Positions 11,525 through 23,436 of a stretch of 64,000 nt of DNA are shown here, piece by piece. The DNA comes from Mucidula mucida (lineage: Eukaryota > Basidiomycota > Agaricomycetes > Agaricales > Physalacriaceae). The stretch lies in assembly GCA_015501055.1 (NCBI GenBank), contig JADNYV010000039.1, positions 124,001 to 188,000 of the forward strand, in the 5' to 3' direction. Position numbers and translations under genes: made by a program. Below the pieces are notes generated by a model that saw nothing but the letters and a program-made list of their open reading frames with translations, was not told the origin of the DNA and ran no database searches. Numbering within the stretch: position 1 is the first letter of the stretch; each line of letters starts with the position of its first letter.

Positions 11525-13454
11525 TCAAGCCCAGGTCCGGTTTTGACAGACGTTGCGTCGGTTCGTTCTTCCCATGCAATCTAATTTTCCGCAATCCCGA
11601 CACGCATTCGAACAGAAGGATCTCCCACCCTTGCCCTTACAATCCGCCGAGCCGCACTTGGAGCAATGCCTGGGACTTCGCTTCCTGGGGCCCTCCCCAT
11701 TACCCGACAGCACGGGCCCGGGTTGTGGTACGTGATTGCGCTCCACCATTGTAGAATTCCCGCTGGGACCCGAGACCGCCTCCAATGAAAAAGGATATGC
11801 TCGTTTGTTCGAATGCATATCCACTGGGGAGTGCTGATTAGGCGACTCGCTATTTGGTCGCGGGGGCGGGGGCATTTGGTTGCCCGGGGGAGGGGGCGGC
11901 ATCTGGTTGTTCGGAGGGGGTGGCATTTGATTGCTGGGACTGGAGACGGTACTGGGAAGGGCTCCTGCAGAAGAGGAAGACCCTACTTTTGCAGGGGGTG
12001 CAGAAAAGTAAGGTGGGTAACGCAAAGTCTGAGTGAACTGGCTTTGTGGCGGCGGAGGTGGGGGCGCATAAATATAAGTTGGTTGGCTGGTAGAAGGACC
12101 AGTGCTCTGTGTTGCAGATGCTGGCGTTTCGGGTTCCGATGAGGTCTGGTGAACTTTCCAAGAATCAGTGTATCCCTTGTACTCGTCACCCTATAATGGT
12201 TCAGAATCTAATCGCTGCTGCTTAACAGGAAAAACTTACATCTTGTTGCGGTTGTGGCATGGTTGCAATGGGAGGTACAGGGTCGTCGTTACCCATAAGC
12301 TCATCGTGCTGTTCTTCCTCCCTTTGCTCCTCACGTTCCATAGCGATACCGGGAGACGGCTCAGGAATGCCATGCTGAATGGAGACTACAATTTGAAGGA
12401 TGACTTCCTTCCTAACACCTGACCTAAGGGATCCTTGCACCATATTCCAAAGCGCTTTAGAGACACCAATAGCCTGCCAATTCCACACGTCTGGGCCGCT
12501 ACCCAAGTCGGTGTCGAACTGCCGTAGACGAGCAGGCAGTTCGTCAGCGAGGGTGTTAGGAAGCGAGCGAAGGATGGAGGGATCGGTGCTGGCAAACCTG
12601 CGTCCCTCTGGCGACGTAGTTGATATGCATGCGGCACTCTGGCATACATACTCGCACCCGATGATGAAGAAAGGTTGTTCGAGATCGTAGATTTTGACCG
12701 GACCAGACGCTATTCGTCCTCTATTCGCTAATGGCGCTGAACAGCTCGGACAGGCGATCCCGTTGAATACCAATGGCTGAGGATCCCAATACAAAAAACG
12801 GAATTCAAGGATAGGCCGGGTCGCGTTGGACGCGGTCAAGCAAAAGTAGGTGGGGGAGGTTGGAAGCCAAAAGGTCCGCAGTACAGAATACAGAGAGGGG
12901 AGAGTCTGGTTCGCAGGAGTGACTAGGGAGTTTACGTGCGTCTTAAACGCGTCCTCGACAGTGCCAGCAGGTGACACCGGATTGGGAGAAGCAAGAAGGG
13001 TGATAAGAGTGTTGATGAAGTTGCCCGGTTTTGTGCGCGACATTTCCAGCCAATCCTCGCCGTCAAAATTAGCCCCTTGCAAAGTGTTGAAGATGGGTTT
13101 TATGTCCTGGTGGCCGAAGAACTGCATATGTTTATTTAACTGACAAAGTGACACGGAATGTGAACTTACACCAAGGGCCAGCGCATTACCATCCACCGCC
13201 GTAGCCGACTTGCGTGACCTGGACGTCGTTACGGAGCCCGCAGGAAAACCGTCCTTTCGCGGCCTGCCAACTGGGCGCTTTATCTTGGGTGGTGCACCGT
13301 CTGGGTACTTTTTGCCGCTGCCCTTGGGCCGTCCTGGTCGGCGCTTCTCCGGAACCGTCGTCGATACCGACATTCCATCTGCCGACGTCGAGATCGTTTC
13401 ATTCTGAAAGATAACCTGGTGGGAGGAGGAGCCAGGGTGGTTATCCATTTTCAC
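11525..13454 (-). CDS. AT-hook protein with DUF6729-like core and Cys-rich C-terminal cluster
   Basis: Likely nuclear DNA-binding protein of a family frequent in Agaricomycetes. Three exons fit in phase: 13170-13454, 12240-13121 and 11525-12190, giving 610 residues. Two AT-hook motifs, RRPGRPKGSGKK and KRPVGRPRKDG, lie in the first 75 residues. A central domain contains LYWDPQPLVFNGIACPSC and further Cys pairs (GCEYVCQSAAC), which resembles what is called DUF6729 in mushroom genomes; that label is from memory. A proline-rich linker with MPPPP repeats follows, then a Cys-dense C-terminal module (CSKCGSADCKGKGG, FCSNACRDCGKLDC) that probably binds zinc. Some relatives are linked to mobile helicase-type elements; I see no such element here. 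Function unknown. Confidence 0.75.
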
Positions 13455-13939
13455 TAAGCAGAGAATAAATATCAGTTTTCATAGGCATTAAGAGGTTGTC
13501 GGAAGCGGAGGTTAAGCACACAAGCCGTCGGAAATTCGAAAACTAAATATTTTGACGTACAAAATTCGGCTAAATAGGAAAAGTATACTCCCCCTCACCG
13601 GAAGAGGCGCCCTCTGCTGGTTACAGGCAGAGATAGGTCGCTGCTAGGGCCAGAATACACAGAGGAGTTGGTGGGTTTAGGAGGGATCTGGCGAGGAATA
13701 TGGCGTGGGAATGTTGACATAATTATGTCCTCTTGCGTTCCACCTCTCATGTGGCGGCAGGCAAACCCTCCTTTGAATTCTGTCTCCAACTTGCAGTTGG
13801 AATAATCTCTCAGCAATGTAAATATGCCAAGATGCCTATTCTTTTTCTGTTTTTTTTTAATTGAATCTTATGTAATTTCTAGTTAAAATAACAACATACG
13901 TACTGCTTAAGTTATACCACAGGTTTTCGCATCTTTTCC
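13455..13939. other. Intergenic, nothing recognised
   Basis: AT-rich toward the right end with an oligo-T tract near 13850. No exon was found that could supply the missing N-terminal part of the App1-like fragment that follows. Confidence 0.45.
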
Positions 13940-14609
13940 GTGTCCTTACATCTAATAACGCCGGACGTAGACATCGACGACACGATCAAAATCACCAATG
14001 TCACCGAAACCCAGCTTTTACTCACCAACACCTTTATCTCGAATCCGGAGCCTGTCGCCGGCATGCCCGAGCTATACGCTTCCCTCGTCTCGTCCCTTGG
14101 TGACCCAGACTTCATCTACCTCACTGGCACCCCATGGCAGTTCTACTCTTTTGTTCACACTTTCATCCAATCCACCTTCTCCGCCTCCCCCGGGCCCATT
14201 ATCAACAACAACCTAACCGTCACCGATGTAACACAGGTCTTCACCGACCTTCTTACTTTAGACACGTACACCTACAAGGTCGAACAGATCACCCGTATAC
14301 ATGGGATGTATCCGGACAAGACGTTTCTAGTCGTCGGTGATTCAGGACAGACGGACCCTGAAGTGTATGGTGAAATGTAGGACAATTGTTTGACGAGTAG
14401 ATGAATGGAGAACTGACTGTTGGGACAGATACAGGACGTATGGGGATTTCATCGCATGCATATGGATTCGACAGCTTGCTGGTACAAACACGACGATTGA
14501 GCGGTATGGGGAGGCGTTTAAGGGTGTACCAGAGGACAACTATAGGTTATATTGGGACAACGAGATTGAGGTTTTGGCGTATATCGATGTTGCCGGCGGT
14601 TCTTGCTGA
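13940..14609 (+). pseudogene. App1-type phosphatidate phosphatase (DUF2183), 5'-truncated
   Basis: The frame matches the catalytic domain of App1/DUF2183 proteins, HAD-like phosphatases acting on phosphatidate in membrane traffic. Seen: the DxDxT nucleophile motif in VDIDDTIKITNV, then PEPVAGMPELYASL, FIYLTGTPWQFY, YKVEQITRIHGMYPDKT and VGDSGQTDPEVYGE. A 52-bp intron at 14377-14428 joins to YRTYGDFIACIWIRQL and the frame stops at 14607-14609. Nothing upstream encodes the roughly 150 or more residues that normally precede the DxDxT motif, and there is no ATG before it in frame. I read this as a truncated copy, although a distant or very short upstream exon cannot be excluded. Confidence 0.7.
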
Positions 14610-14736
14610 ATTCTATGGCGAGAGGATCTGTTGTGTCAACATCACAGAGAATGTATTCTAGCTGGTATGTATGGCAAATTGAAATCAGTTCAATGAAAGT
14701 ACAGAATGATAATCAATATCCTGAAACTGTCATGTC

Positions 14737-15552
14737 CTACAACGCAATTCTAGGGTATCGGGCCAATGAGCGCCTCAGGTCGATCTCTGCTGCTACGCTG
14801 ACAGCAGCCACCAAATTGTACCCTCGAAGGTATTGGCGCAATTGGGCGTGGCTCAAACCATCCAGGTCTAGCTTTGTACAAAGAGGACGGAGAGCGTGCT
14901 TAAGAACACATTGAGGAAGGGGACGAAAGTGAATCAAAGTGTAACTCACAGGAGGAAGAGTTGGATCGTCTCCGTTATTGAATGGTACAATCTCGTAGAC
15001 GATATATGGCGGAATGGCGATGGGGATGGAGGCGTTGAAAGACTAAAGAAAATAAGGAATGAGATAGGACTCGGAGAGAAGTTGCAGATGCCTCACCCAT
15101 GCAGCAATGACTTGGATAGTGAGCATTCTACGAGAGAACCCGTCGAGTCTTTGGATGAGGTCGTCGCGGACATTATCAATTCGATCGTTTACGGTATTGA
15201 TACTTTCAGCAAGATCGTCCCGCACTGCGTTGATACTTTCATTGAAATTGTCCCTCGTTGTGATAGTCCATGCAGGAGCACCAGCTATGTGAATGTAAAC
15301 TGGGCAAGCAAAGCGTTTGACTAAGTTCGTACCTAAAGCGTCGCCATTATTCAGGGTTTCGCTCTGGTTACCCGCAGCTGCCACTACATCGTCAGAGCCT
15401 ACGCCGTTTTCAGCACCATGTTCTACAGGCGTACAGTCAACAATCGCGAACTTGAGAGCGTTGGATAACGTACCGTGCGTGCTTTCTAAGAGGAGCACGT
15501 TCTGTGAAGTCGGAGGGCTAGTAGGAGCTGGGGGGACTGGAAAAGCTGCCAT
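14737..15552 (-). CDS. Mug135-like protein
   Basis: Small protein resembling the Mug135-like family expanded in Agaricomycetes, of unknown biochemical role. Exons fit at 15333-15552, 15097-15284, 14950-15042 and 14737-14898, giving 220 residues. A further in-frame 51-bp segment at 15423-15473 has GT-AG ends and is probably an intron, which would give 203 residues. The start MAAFPVPPAPTSPPTS is typical; an upstream in-frame Met at 15660 would add an unusual Thr-rich leader. The middle contains heptad-like repeats (RDNFNESINAVRDDLAESIN) suggesting a coiled coil, and the tail has EIVPFNNGDDPTLPP followed by LSHAQLRQYLRGY, the family signature as I recall it. Confidence 0.75.
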
Positions 15553-15693
15553 GTTAGTAGTAGTAGTCGTAGTAAAGAACAATGAACAAAAGGTCAATGC
15601 GCTAAATTCGAGTTTTCTGCGCCTACCACGTGATGAATGCGTTCTGATAAACGCGTCCATTGTTTAGAGATGCATTTTTATTGAACGTGGGTA

Positions 15694-17369
15694 TCATATA
15701 TAACTGATAGCCGCAGCGCCTTCCACTTGACGAAGCCCATACTCTTCGCCTTGCCTCTCAACAGCATACACCGAATAATCCGTATGGAGCTCAACAAGCG
15801 AATGCGGACATTCCTCGCGACTCCACTTGATATGCTCACAGATATGCTGCAAATAAAGGCACGAATGGTATAGAAAAGCGCTGGGCACATTCCGGAATCC
15901 CCCTGGCATAAATGTGGCGCGGTATATGAGACAGCGTGCGGACTTTAGGCGCAGGAAACGCAAATGGCGGAGCTGCACGAGACTCTGGAGGAAATCTGTC
16001 TGCATGTCGTCAGACCCCTCCCAATGATGAACAACAGGAAAGAACAAGAACATACAAGGATGCTTTTATCGTACCCACGTTTAACGTCGTCGTCGAAGAA
16101 GGGCGACGAGCTCGGGCGGTGCATGATGTACGTATCCGGCTCCAACCACTCGTCCTCATGCGGGAGATGGCTGCTCATAATCAACGACTCCACGTTCCGG
16201 CACTGAAGCACAGCACCCATATTATGTGTGTCCAGACACCACTTGCCTTCATACGCAGGGATAACCGACAGCCGCTTCATCGTATCGGCATGGTTGGGCA
16301 GACACTCGCTGAAGAACGCCGCCGCCAGATCTTCAACGTCATTCCTTGGATTGATCGTCAGCTTCTCCAACGTCGACGCGTACGCGCTTAAATACTGCAA
16401 CAAGTTCTGGTCCACCGCGAGCCCGATGGATATCTCCTTGAGCCATATGGAGTATTGCTGGAATACTGGCCATACGTCTGAGATGGGAGGAAAGTCGGCG
16501 GCCCCGGTGGTTAAAGACGTCAGGCTGCGCAGTCTCGCAGCCAAAGTAACGTCGATGTTGAGTCCGGAGAGGGAAATCTCGGTTAGGGACGCCTCTTCCG
16601 CAGAGACGATGGAAGAGAGGAGTAACGTCTCTCTCAACGCACTGGGACCGGCGTTCTGGAGATCCAGCTTCGTGAGCTGCGTGTTGTTCGCCAATATAGA
16701 TGACAGGCACTGGACCGTCGAGTCGCTTACTCGTCCTTGGTACCGCAGTGTTCTGAGGCTATGATTAGAGAAGCGCGATAGACACGCCTGGTACTGTGCA
16801 GGATGCTCCTCGAGCATGCTCGAGTCGATGATCAAGTGCTTTAGGGCGGGCATGCTCGCCAAGGCCAAGACGATCTGGTCTGCTAGGTCCATGGACAAGT
16901 CGCGCGTGTCTCTCATTCTCCAACTATCAAGTATAAGTTCAAATCAGGAAGCGACGTCAGAAACCTACAATACGGTATGCAGCGTAGACAGACGAAGAAG
17001 CGTCCTCGTCAAGAGTTTTATCAACTGCTGTAATCTGTTCCGACGCCATGGAGGAAACTTGGCGGGCGGAGGGACTTTGAGCGAAATGATATTGATGCGC
17101 TGAACCCGCCGTAACCACCTCTTGTCGCGGGATAGGGTGCGCAGAATATCCACGCTGCGTGCATACGAAACATCCGAGTCGATGTAAATCTCTGCAAAGA
17201 TGGTAGGCGCTGCTAAGTCATTGTACGCACGGCAGGTGGACACGACAGATTTCAGCGTCTTCGTGTCCAACTACGGCAGGTGAGCATGAATCACAATAAC
17301 ACACACAGACACGCATACCAAGGCAAAGATTTCATATTGCAGTTCTGGTGGAAGCGAGATGAGTGACAT
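15694..17369 (-). CDS. F-box protein with leucine-rich C-terminal part
   Basis: Putative substrate receptor of an SCF-type ubiquitin ligase. Four exons fit in phase: 17319-17369, 16969-17270, 16056-16923 and 15694-15999, giving 508 residues. The N terminus MSLISLPPELQYEIFALLDTK followed by TLKSVVSTCRAYNDLAAP is an F-box (hydrophobic LPPEL-IF core, then L..V-TCR). The rest shows irregular leucine-rich stretches such as LTKLDLQNAGPSALRETLLL and LTEISLSGLNI, and HLRFLRLKSARCLIY near the end. Introns are 48, 45 and 56 bp. F-box/LRR proteins are greatly expanded in mushrooms; the target cannot be inferred. Confidence 0.75.
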
Positions 17370-17656
17370 ATGTACTAAAGCAAGCCCTGCGCCCAGATGA
17401 TAATGGCAATCTGGCACCGCCTCGCTCTGTCAAATTCAGGGGCAAACGTGAAATGGTCTTGACTGGAACGCGTTACGCGACGTTGACGCGACGGGTCTCC
17501 AGCCGGAGCGGCATAATATTTGCTGGCTCAGGCTGCATGAGCCGGGGGGAAATCGCGCTCACTGTGGTATGTGAAGTAGAGTAATCAGGTAAACATACCT
17601 CGATCGAGTATACTGATCAGAGTATTCACTAAATGAACAAACATGAGTCTTGACAT

Positions 17657-17730
17657 GGGTCGATGGCGTAGTTGGTTATCGCATCTGTCTAACACACAGA
17701 AGGTCCTCAGTTCGAGCCTGGGTCAACTCA
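17657..17730 (+). tRNA. tRNA-Val(AAC)
   Basis: The 74-nt stretch folds as a tRNA without intron. The anticodon stem is TCTGT/ACAGA with loop CTAACAC, giving anticodon AAC. The T arm is CTCAG/CTGGG with loop TTCGAGC, and the D arm carries AGTTGGTTA. The acceptor stem 17657-17663 pairs with 17723-17729, with one mismatch (C-A) and one G-T pair. A CTTTTT run follows at once, a normal RNA polymerase III stop. Confidence 0.92.
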
Positions 17731-17731
17731 C

Positions 17732-17736
17732 TTTTT
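17732..17736 (+). terminator. Pol III terminator of tRNA-Val
   Basis: Run of five T directly after the discriminator base of the tRNA. Confidence 0.7.
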
Positions 17737-18082
17737 GTCATCTTACAGTGTCTTCGTGGCGCACTGCGCACTTGATACCACTCTGGGATGGCGCAACGGG
17801 GAAGGAACAGCAGAATGCTTAGATATCGATGTCTAAGTTAGGCAGCGGGGCACCATATATCCCGCCTCTGAGTGTCACATTCACTGCTTGCCTGATGTCT
17901 TGAAGCACAAAATCATAACAATATTGAGACCGACATCCCGTGTAAAACCGCAGTAACCGTACCATCCCATGTTTACTTTAGTTGAATATTAACCTGTAAG
18001 TACACTCTTCCCAAAACAGCCGAAAAACAACTGAATATCTTCTAGTTGTAGATGTCAGTATACATTATATGTTGTTTTTTCT

Positions 18083-20400
18083 CTACTTCCTTCCTATCAT
18101 ACACGCCAGCTCTACCTCTTCGTCTATATTGCCAGCGTCTGCACCTTGGAGATGATAGCTACGAGAGTGCAATCAGTATCCGAAAAAATATGCTGAATGG
18201 AAGGAACGACATACATTGGGGATCCAGGTTCTGGTAAGGGATCTGCTCCCAGAGACCACCTGAGCCTTCCTTTGTCGTGCCCATGTAGCCGTACTTGGGC
18301 GTGAAGCCACGCTCCAAGAGCCAAGTACCGTATTTAGAACCAAGCTAAAAGGCGTTTTCAGTCAGATATACAAAACCGAAATCACAAAATCGCTTACGCC
18401 AGTCTTTTGGTTGAAGGACTCGACAATGAGCACGAAGGGGCTGGCGCCGACCTTGGCGAGTGTCTAAAATTCACCTATGAGCCTGGCATACGTCCCAAAA
18501 CACGAACGAGACAAACTTGTTCGTCGACAATGTTGAGCGTAGGCTTGTTGATCAAACCAACGTCCAAGCCGCCTTGTCTCAGCCTCAGAACGGCGTCATA
18601 GGACCGGTACAGCATCTCTCCAAACGATACGACGTAACCAGCCTTGCCCTCTAGAATAGTCTCATCCTTTCCGGGAACAAACTCATATCCCTCGTCAAAG
18701 TATTTCGAGCCATCCTCCTTGAGGATGAAAGGCACCTTTGACCGCGTCGAGAAGACAAATCGGACACCGCGCTCAAAGAAGACGCGCTTGACGACAGCAA
18801 CCATCTGCAGTGGGTCCGCAGGGAAGTACAACCACGACTGCACATCGGAAAGACCATTGTCAGCGAAGAGCGAGTTGATTCCAAAGTGACACGTGTTGTC
18901 GGCCATCTCGTCAACTGCAAAAGAAATATTAACGGCTATGGACGGAGATCGTGAATATAGTATGACGTACCACCAGAGTGCGAGAAATGGCAGAGAACAT
19001 TGCAGTGGTTAAGGCGCGCCATGGTGATTTCAGACACGACCATCTCGAGGAAAGCGGAGAATGTGGAGAAGACACCAAACTTGTCGTGGTCGAAACCGAA
19101 ACCGGCAGCAGCAGAGAAGTTTCCGCGCTCCATGATACCGGAGGGAACGAACACCTCTGGATGCTTCTGGTGAATCACTTTCAACCCTGTTGAGCCCTCA
19201 AGATCTGTGTCGATAACCATGACCTTCTTCGCCGCCTCCTCCTTGCTAAGCCCGTCAAGAACAAGGTTCACTGCCTCACCGAACACCACGCGATTGGCGC
19301 CCATCTCCTTGGACACGCCCGAGAACAAGTAAGGCTGAGGCGCAGGCTGGATTTTGAGCAGAATATCACCCAGGCCGGTGTATCCCTTTGACTCGAGGTA
19401 TTTGATGGCAGACTTGACGGGAATAACGTCATGACCGTGAGTGCTGCCTTCGATATCAGCAATGCCAGGTGCCATCTTGCGCTTGGAGACCACGGCCGCG
19501 GGACCATCGTATGTGACGATGCCGCTGACAGCTCCCCAGAGCGCGTCGATATCTTCACCGTCAACAGTGAACACCTTTAGGCCATGTCCCTCGAGAGTTT
19601 TAGAGACATCGTAGCCCTTGAGATATTCGGAGGGATGGCCAGCAATGGTAACATCGTTGTCGTCGATAAGTAGTTTGACGTTGAGACCTTGGGCGACAGC
19701 AAGACGAGCGGCCTCTGCGTCGTTTCCTTCCTGCTGAGATCCGTCAGAGCCCAAGCAGAACACGGTCTTGTCCTTGTTGGCGAGGGCTATACCATTAACA
19801 AGAGGCCACATGTGACCCAGCCGTCCAGAAGAGAACTTGACTCCAGGCGTTAGGCCGAGTTCAGGATGACCAGGGAGCTTGGAGTTGGCAGCGCGATAAT
19901 GGAGAAGATGCTCCGCAGGCATGGAGCCCTCGAGGACGGACAGGATGTACTGGGTCGCGACACGGTGACCTGGATGGCATTAGATGGAGTTTGATTGTCG
20001 TTTAACAGGAACTCACCGGCTTCATCAAAGATGATGGGTACAAATGCGTCGGGCGATTGGTTGAATAGGGCTAGGAGCATGCAGACCTCGGGAACGGTAT
20101 CATAGGCACCACCTAGCGATTGTCAATATCGTACGCGATCCAGGCAACGGCGACGACATACCTGTGTGCCCGCTGACTCCACGAGCAGCACCAGTCGCCG
20201 TGAAAAAGACGATGGCATCGCGGAGGAGCTGGATGTTGGCCTTGAGAGCAGCCTTTTCCACGACCGTCAAGTTGGCTTTCTTTGGGTCAAGCGCGAGTCT
20301 GGCAACGGCGTCAACGACGAGCAGGACGGTGACAACGATGAGCACATTACTTTTTGAACTGCGAGAGATCGATAGGGAACGCGCTATCTGTACCGGTCAT
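18083..20400 (-). CDS. Transketolase-family enzyme (transketolase/dihydroxyacetone synthase-like)
   Basis: Thiamine-diphosphate enzyme of the transketolase group, moving two-carbon units between sugar phosphates. Exons that fit: 20351-20400, 20162-20298, 20017-20112, 18971-19969, then from 18914 down, with further introns before TLAKVGASPF and after FNQKTG. Recognisable elements: SGHTGGAYDTVPEV, GRLGHMWPLVNGIALA, the ThDP motif GSDGSQQEGNDAEAARLA with LLIDDND, and the Glu-containing IMERGNFSAAAGFGFD of the pyrimidine-binding domain, then FSHSGVDEMADNTCHFG and a C-terminal domain ending near GLWEQIPYQNLDPQ. Length is about 700 residues, normal for the family. The last exon is uncertain; the 3' end at 18083 is a guess. 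It differs enough from classical transketolase that the dihydroxyacetone synthase branch is possible. Confidence 0.85.
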
Positions 20401-21093
20401 GATGGTAAAAGGTGGGAGAAAACGAAGTCGAGTTTGCCCCAATTTATAATGATGATCGGCCTCCACCGAGCCTCCACTTGCAGTCAGGCAACGGGAATAA
20501 CATTTTGCATTCGACTATTACAGTTCATCTGATACGTACACGACTGTGACAACGCGAATCACCGGCTCACTAACGTCCACGAACGTTCACCAGCACCGCG
20601 AGAACAAGATAGTACGGTAAAGGGCGGTCCTATTAGCGGACCGCTACTGCAAACCAAAATATATGCGCGAGATACGGACACTATGAGAAAGGTAGATTAG
20701 AGCGATGAACGAGGGGACAGAAGGAGAGTAAAAAATGAATCAGAGAACCGGGTTTCGACAGAGCTTGTCCCCGAAGGAACAGCTTCGGACGGCACTTCCT
20801 AATTGCTTCGGTTGAAAATCGTCATGCGTATTGGTAGGAGTGGACTAGGCGCGCGCAAAAAGATATCGGTACTCACATAGATCTAGGCACCCATCCACAC
20901 CAATCGCACTTGGCCTGAGCAGCCAATAACAGCAAAGACTAGAACAAACCAACAACCGGCTGATTTTTAGATACGTTAACCCGACGGGACACAATCCACT
21001 GGGGAAGCCAGGCGATAGTCGAAACAACAGGTATACCATTTATTTGTGATTGAGAGTGTACGGCACCGCGATGAATATCGACACATGAATCAA
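20401..21093. other. Intergenic, nothing recognised
   Basis: Promoter region of the transketolase-family gene plus about 600 bases in which I see no supportable gene. Confidence 0.4.
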
Positions 21094-21389
21094 TCAACGT
21101 CGTCCGGTATTGAAGGCCTGGAAAATAGAGGTGGGTCCGACGCGTCGCCAGGTGGATGCATAACAAGTTTCAAGGGTGCCACACTGCGCACAATAGCCAC
21201 ATCGACACCTAGCGCTCTCGTTACCTGCCAACGGCGTCAATAGGTAGCCGACAAGGACACAACACGACATACCTGCAACCATACGCATATAAGATAGACG
21301 AAGAGACAGCCATGAGATGCGAGCACTGTGGAAAGCGACGGCGATAACGGTGGTGAGAAGGAGCAAATAAAAAAAAGTTTTCTCCTCAT
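21094..21389 (-). CDS. Possible small hypothetical protein
   Basis: An ATG at 21389 opens a hydrophobic 38-residue stretch (MRRKLFFICSFSPPLSPSLS onward). It can be joined across a 48-bp GT-AG intron to a second exon of reasonable composition (VTRALGVDVAIVRSVAPLKL) ending at 21094, about 84 residues in total. The leader could be a signal anchor. No family is recognised, and the call rests only on one plausible intron and an open frame. Confidence 0.22.
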
Positions 21390-21443
21390 GAGATTTTCAA
21401 GCTCCGCTTCAACCGGCACCTCGGCAGAGTGGCTCTTCACCAC

Positions 21444-23270
21444 TCTTCCTCGCGTCTACTATCTAAAATCATCTTAGTAAATCAATGCTTGCTAGCACCA
21501 ACTCGCGACAGTTTTTCTTCGTGCTATCTACCCCCTTCGTTTCTTGGTTCTGTTCTGTTCTGTTCCTCTACTAGCGACGGTCAAGTACGAGTTATAACGT
21601 ATCCCGGCTCCCTGATTAGGACTCATCAAGACCATTTTAACTCGTAGCTGCACTGCTTTTCAAACATACGTATTTCGAGGAGACATCAACGATCTACCTG
21701 TGCTTATAATCACTCTAGCTTCACCACTAGGACGATGAAATTCGAATTGCGCGTCCAAGAGCCTCGAGTCTCTTGAACGTAGTGCGCGCGCGTTATAAAA
21801 ACATCGTGGCAATTTCTTTCTTGGTCAATAGTGTTGCTCTTGTCTTCCCTGCCTTGCATGGACGTACACGTATCGTGTTCGCTTCGGGCTAATTCCTCGC
21901 CTTGTCACTAAACGACTCCCTCGAAGGGAAGCTACAGTCTTCCTTTAGCACTAGTGAGGCGACCGAACAGCAAGTCTTACAATGGACTGCACCACAAACG
22001 TACTCCGCGCCATTGTATCGATCTGTGTGCATCTGAAGTTCCATTTTGTCCCGCGGAGCCTTCAACTGAACCAGTCGTAACCAGTGCAACCGACGCGATG
22101 AGTGTACTGGACGGTAACACCAGAGCCACACAATTTCCTCTAGAGCGACCTGTAATCAAGAAGACAGCGCGGGAGAAGAGGAAGAGGGCTCCGATGGTAT
22201 AACGAAATACAGGTCCTTCAACTTCTTGCTGTTCGTTTCTCCAGAGCACGAGGTCTACTGATTGCTTCATACCGCACCATCTGCTCCCGGTCAAATGTAT
22301 CGTCGCGGCAAGGCTGAGCGCGCCATGCGAGCATGTGCTGCTTACCAATCGTCCAGTCGGCCCGTAGCTCCCGCCTCGAGCAGAAGACTATTTCCCCGCT
22401 CTTGGCACGATAGTCCATATCTTCCCCAGAATGATGGGCACCCACGGACACGCTTTTGGCTTTCTTTCCCACTTTGCCCTATCACGATGATCACTGTGGT
22501 CGAAAAATGACTTATCCGTGTTCATTTACATTGCTTCTCTCAAATGACACGTCGACTGGCCTCGGAGCTCGAGTATTCAATGGCCTTGTTATCTCTGACA
22601 TGGAAGTGTGCACAGGAAGGCAGCCATACGTTTGGGTACCTGTGCTAGACTCGGGGCGCGTTATTCATCATCACCACAAGGCATTGCGTCGAACACGAGC
22701 TTAGTTCGAGGCTCATGCCTTTTGGAACAACATACACGCCGCTTTGTTGCAAACGCTAAACTTCCATTCTACCGCCTGTTTGAGGGACGTTGGGCTTTTT
22801 ACTTCATCTCTGAGTGTGAGGCGCCCATTCTTTTTGTTATTTCGGCTGACCCTTCCATGCGTAGGATCTCTGGCTACAATAACTGTAATTTCTGATCAAC
22901 GCAGGATCCTAACCCAACCATCACGGTAACAGGCACGCCACAATGTTCACGTGGACAGACATAGTGGTCTTCCCAACTCTATCCACATGCGTCGGTGATT
23001 GTTTCCATACCCCCCTGCATCGCCTGTTTATCTTTCACGAGTCCTTTCGCATGCTTTCTCTATAGCCTTCCGCCATGGTCTGCCTAAATTGCGCGTCTCG
23101 CCGTATGGATCTTTAGCAGAGACACGCGTGCTTCGTGCTTGGCGTGGCGGGTATAGCTACACACCGGCTTAGCACCCCGTAAGGAAGCGCGTCGTCTTCT
23201 CATTTCTCCTATCTCTGTGAGAGCACCCTCCTGCCATATCAGAACGCACCTTCTATCTCGAAGCAACGCA
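21444..23270. other. Long stretch without recognisable gene
   Basis: Both strands carry only short frames with mixed, low-quality composition. I see no conserved motif, tRNA, terminal repeats or splice-consistent exon chain. It may be decayed mobile DNA, but nothing in it proves that. Confidence 0.4.
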
Positions 23271-23436
23271 TCATGATATCGCTTCTCCTGTCGGGGATAC
23301 TATCCATATATGGGCCTCTTTACAGCCTGTTCGCTGGGTGCTATTTAAGACGCGACATTATCCTGATTTCGACAGGCTCCAGCTCCCCTCCCCACGCTCG
23401 AGTAGACGTCTTCACAGCCCAGACCTCGGTACAAAG

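Noticed and set aside
11813..12142. Gly/Arg/Trp-rich open frame on the plus strand
   Set aside because: Antisense shadow of the proline-rich linker of the AT-hook protein.
15043..15660. Full 205-codon unspliced reading of the Mug135-like gene from 15660
   Set aside because: It would run through two introns with good splice sites and lose the conserved C-terminal signature; the start at MAAFPVPP fits the family better.
17363..17584. 73-codon frame upstream of the tRNA
   Set aside because: Overlaps the F-box start on the other strand; no family and no leader or splice support.
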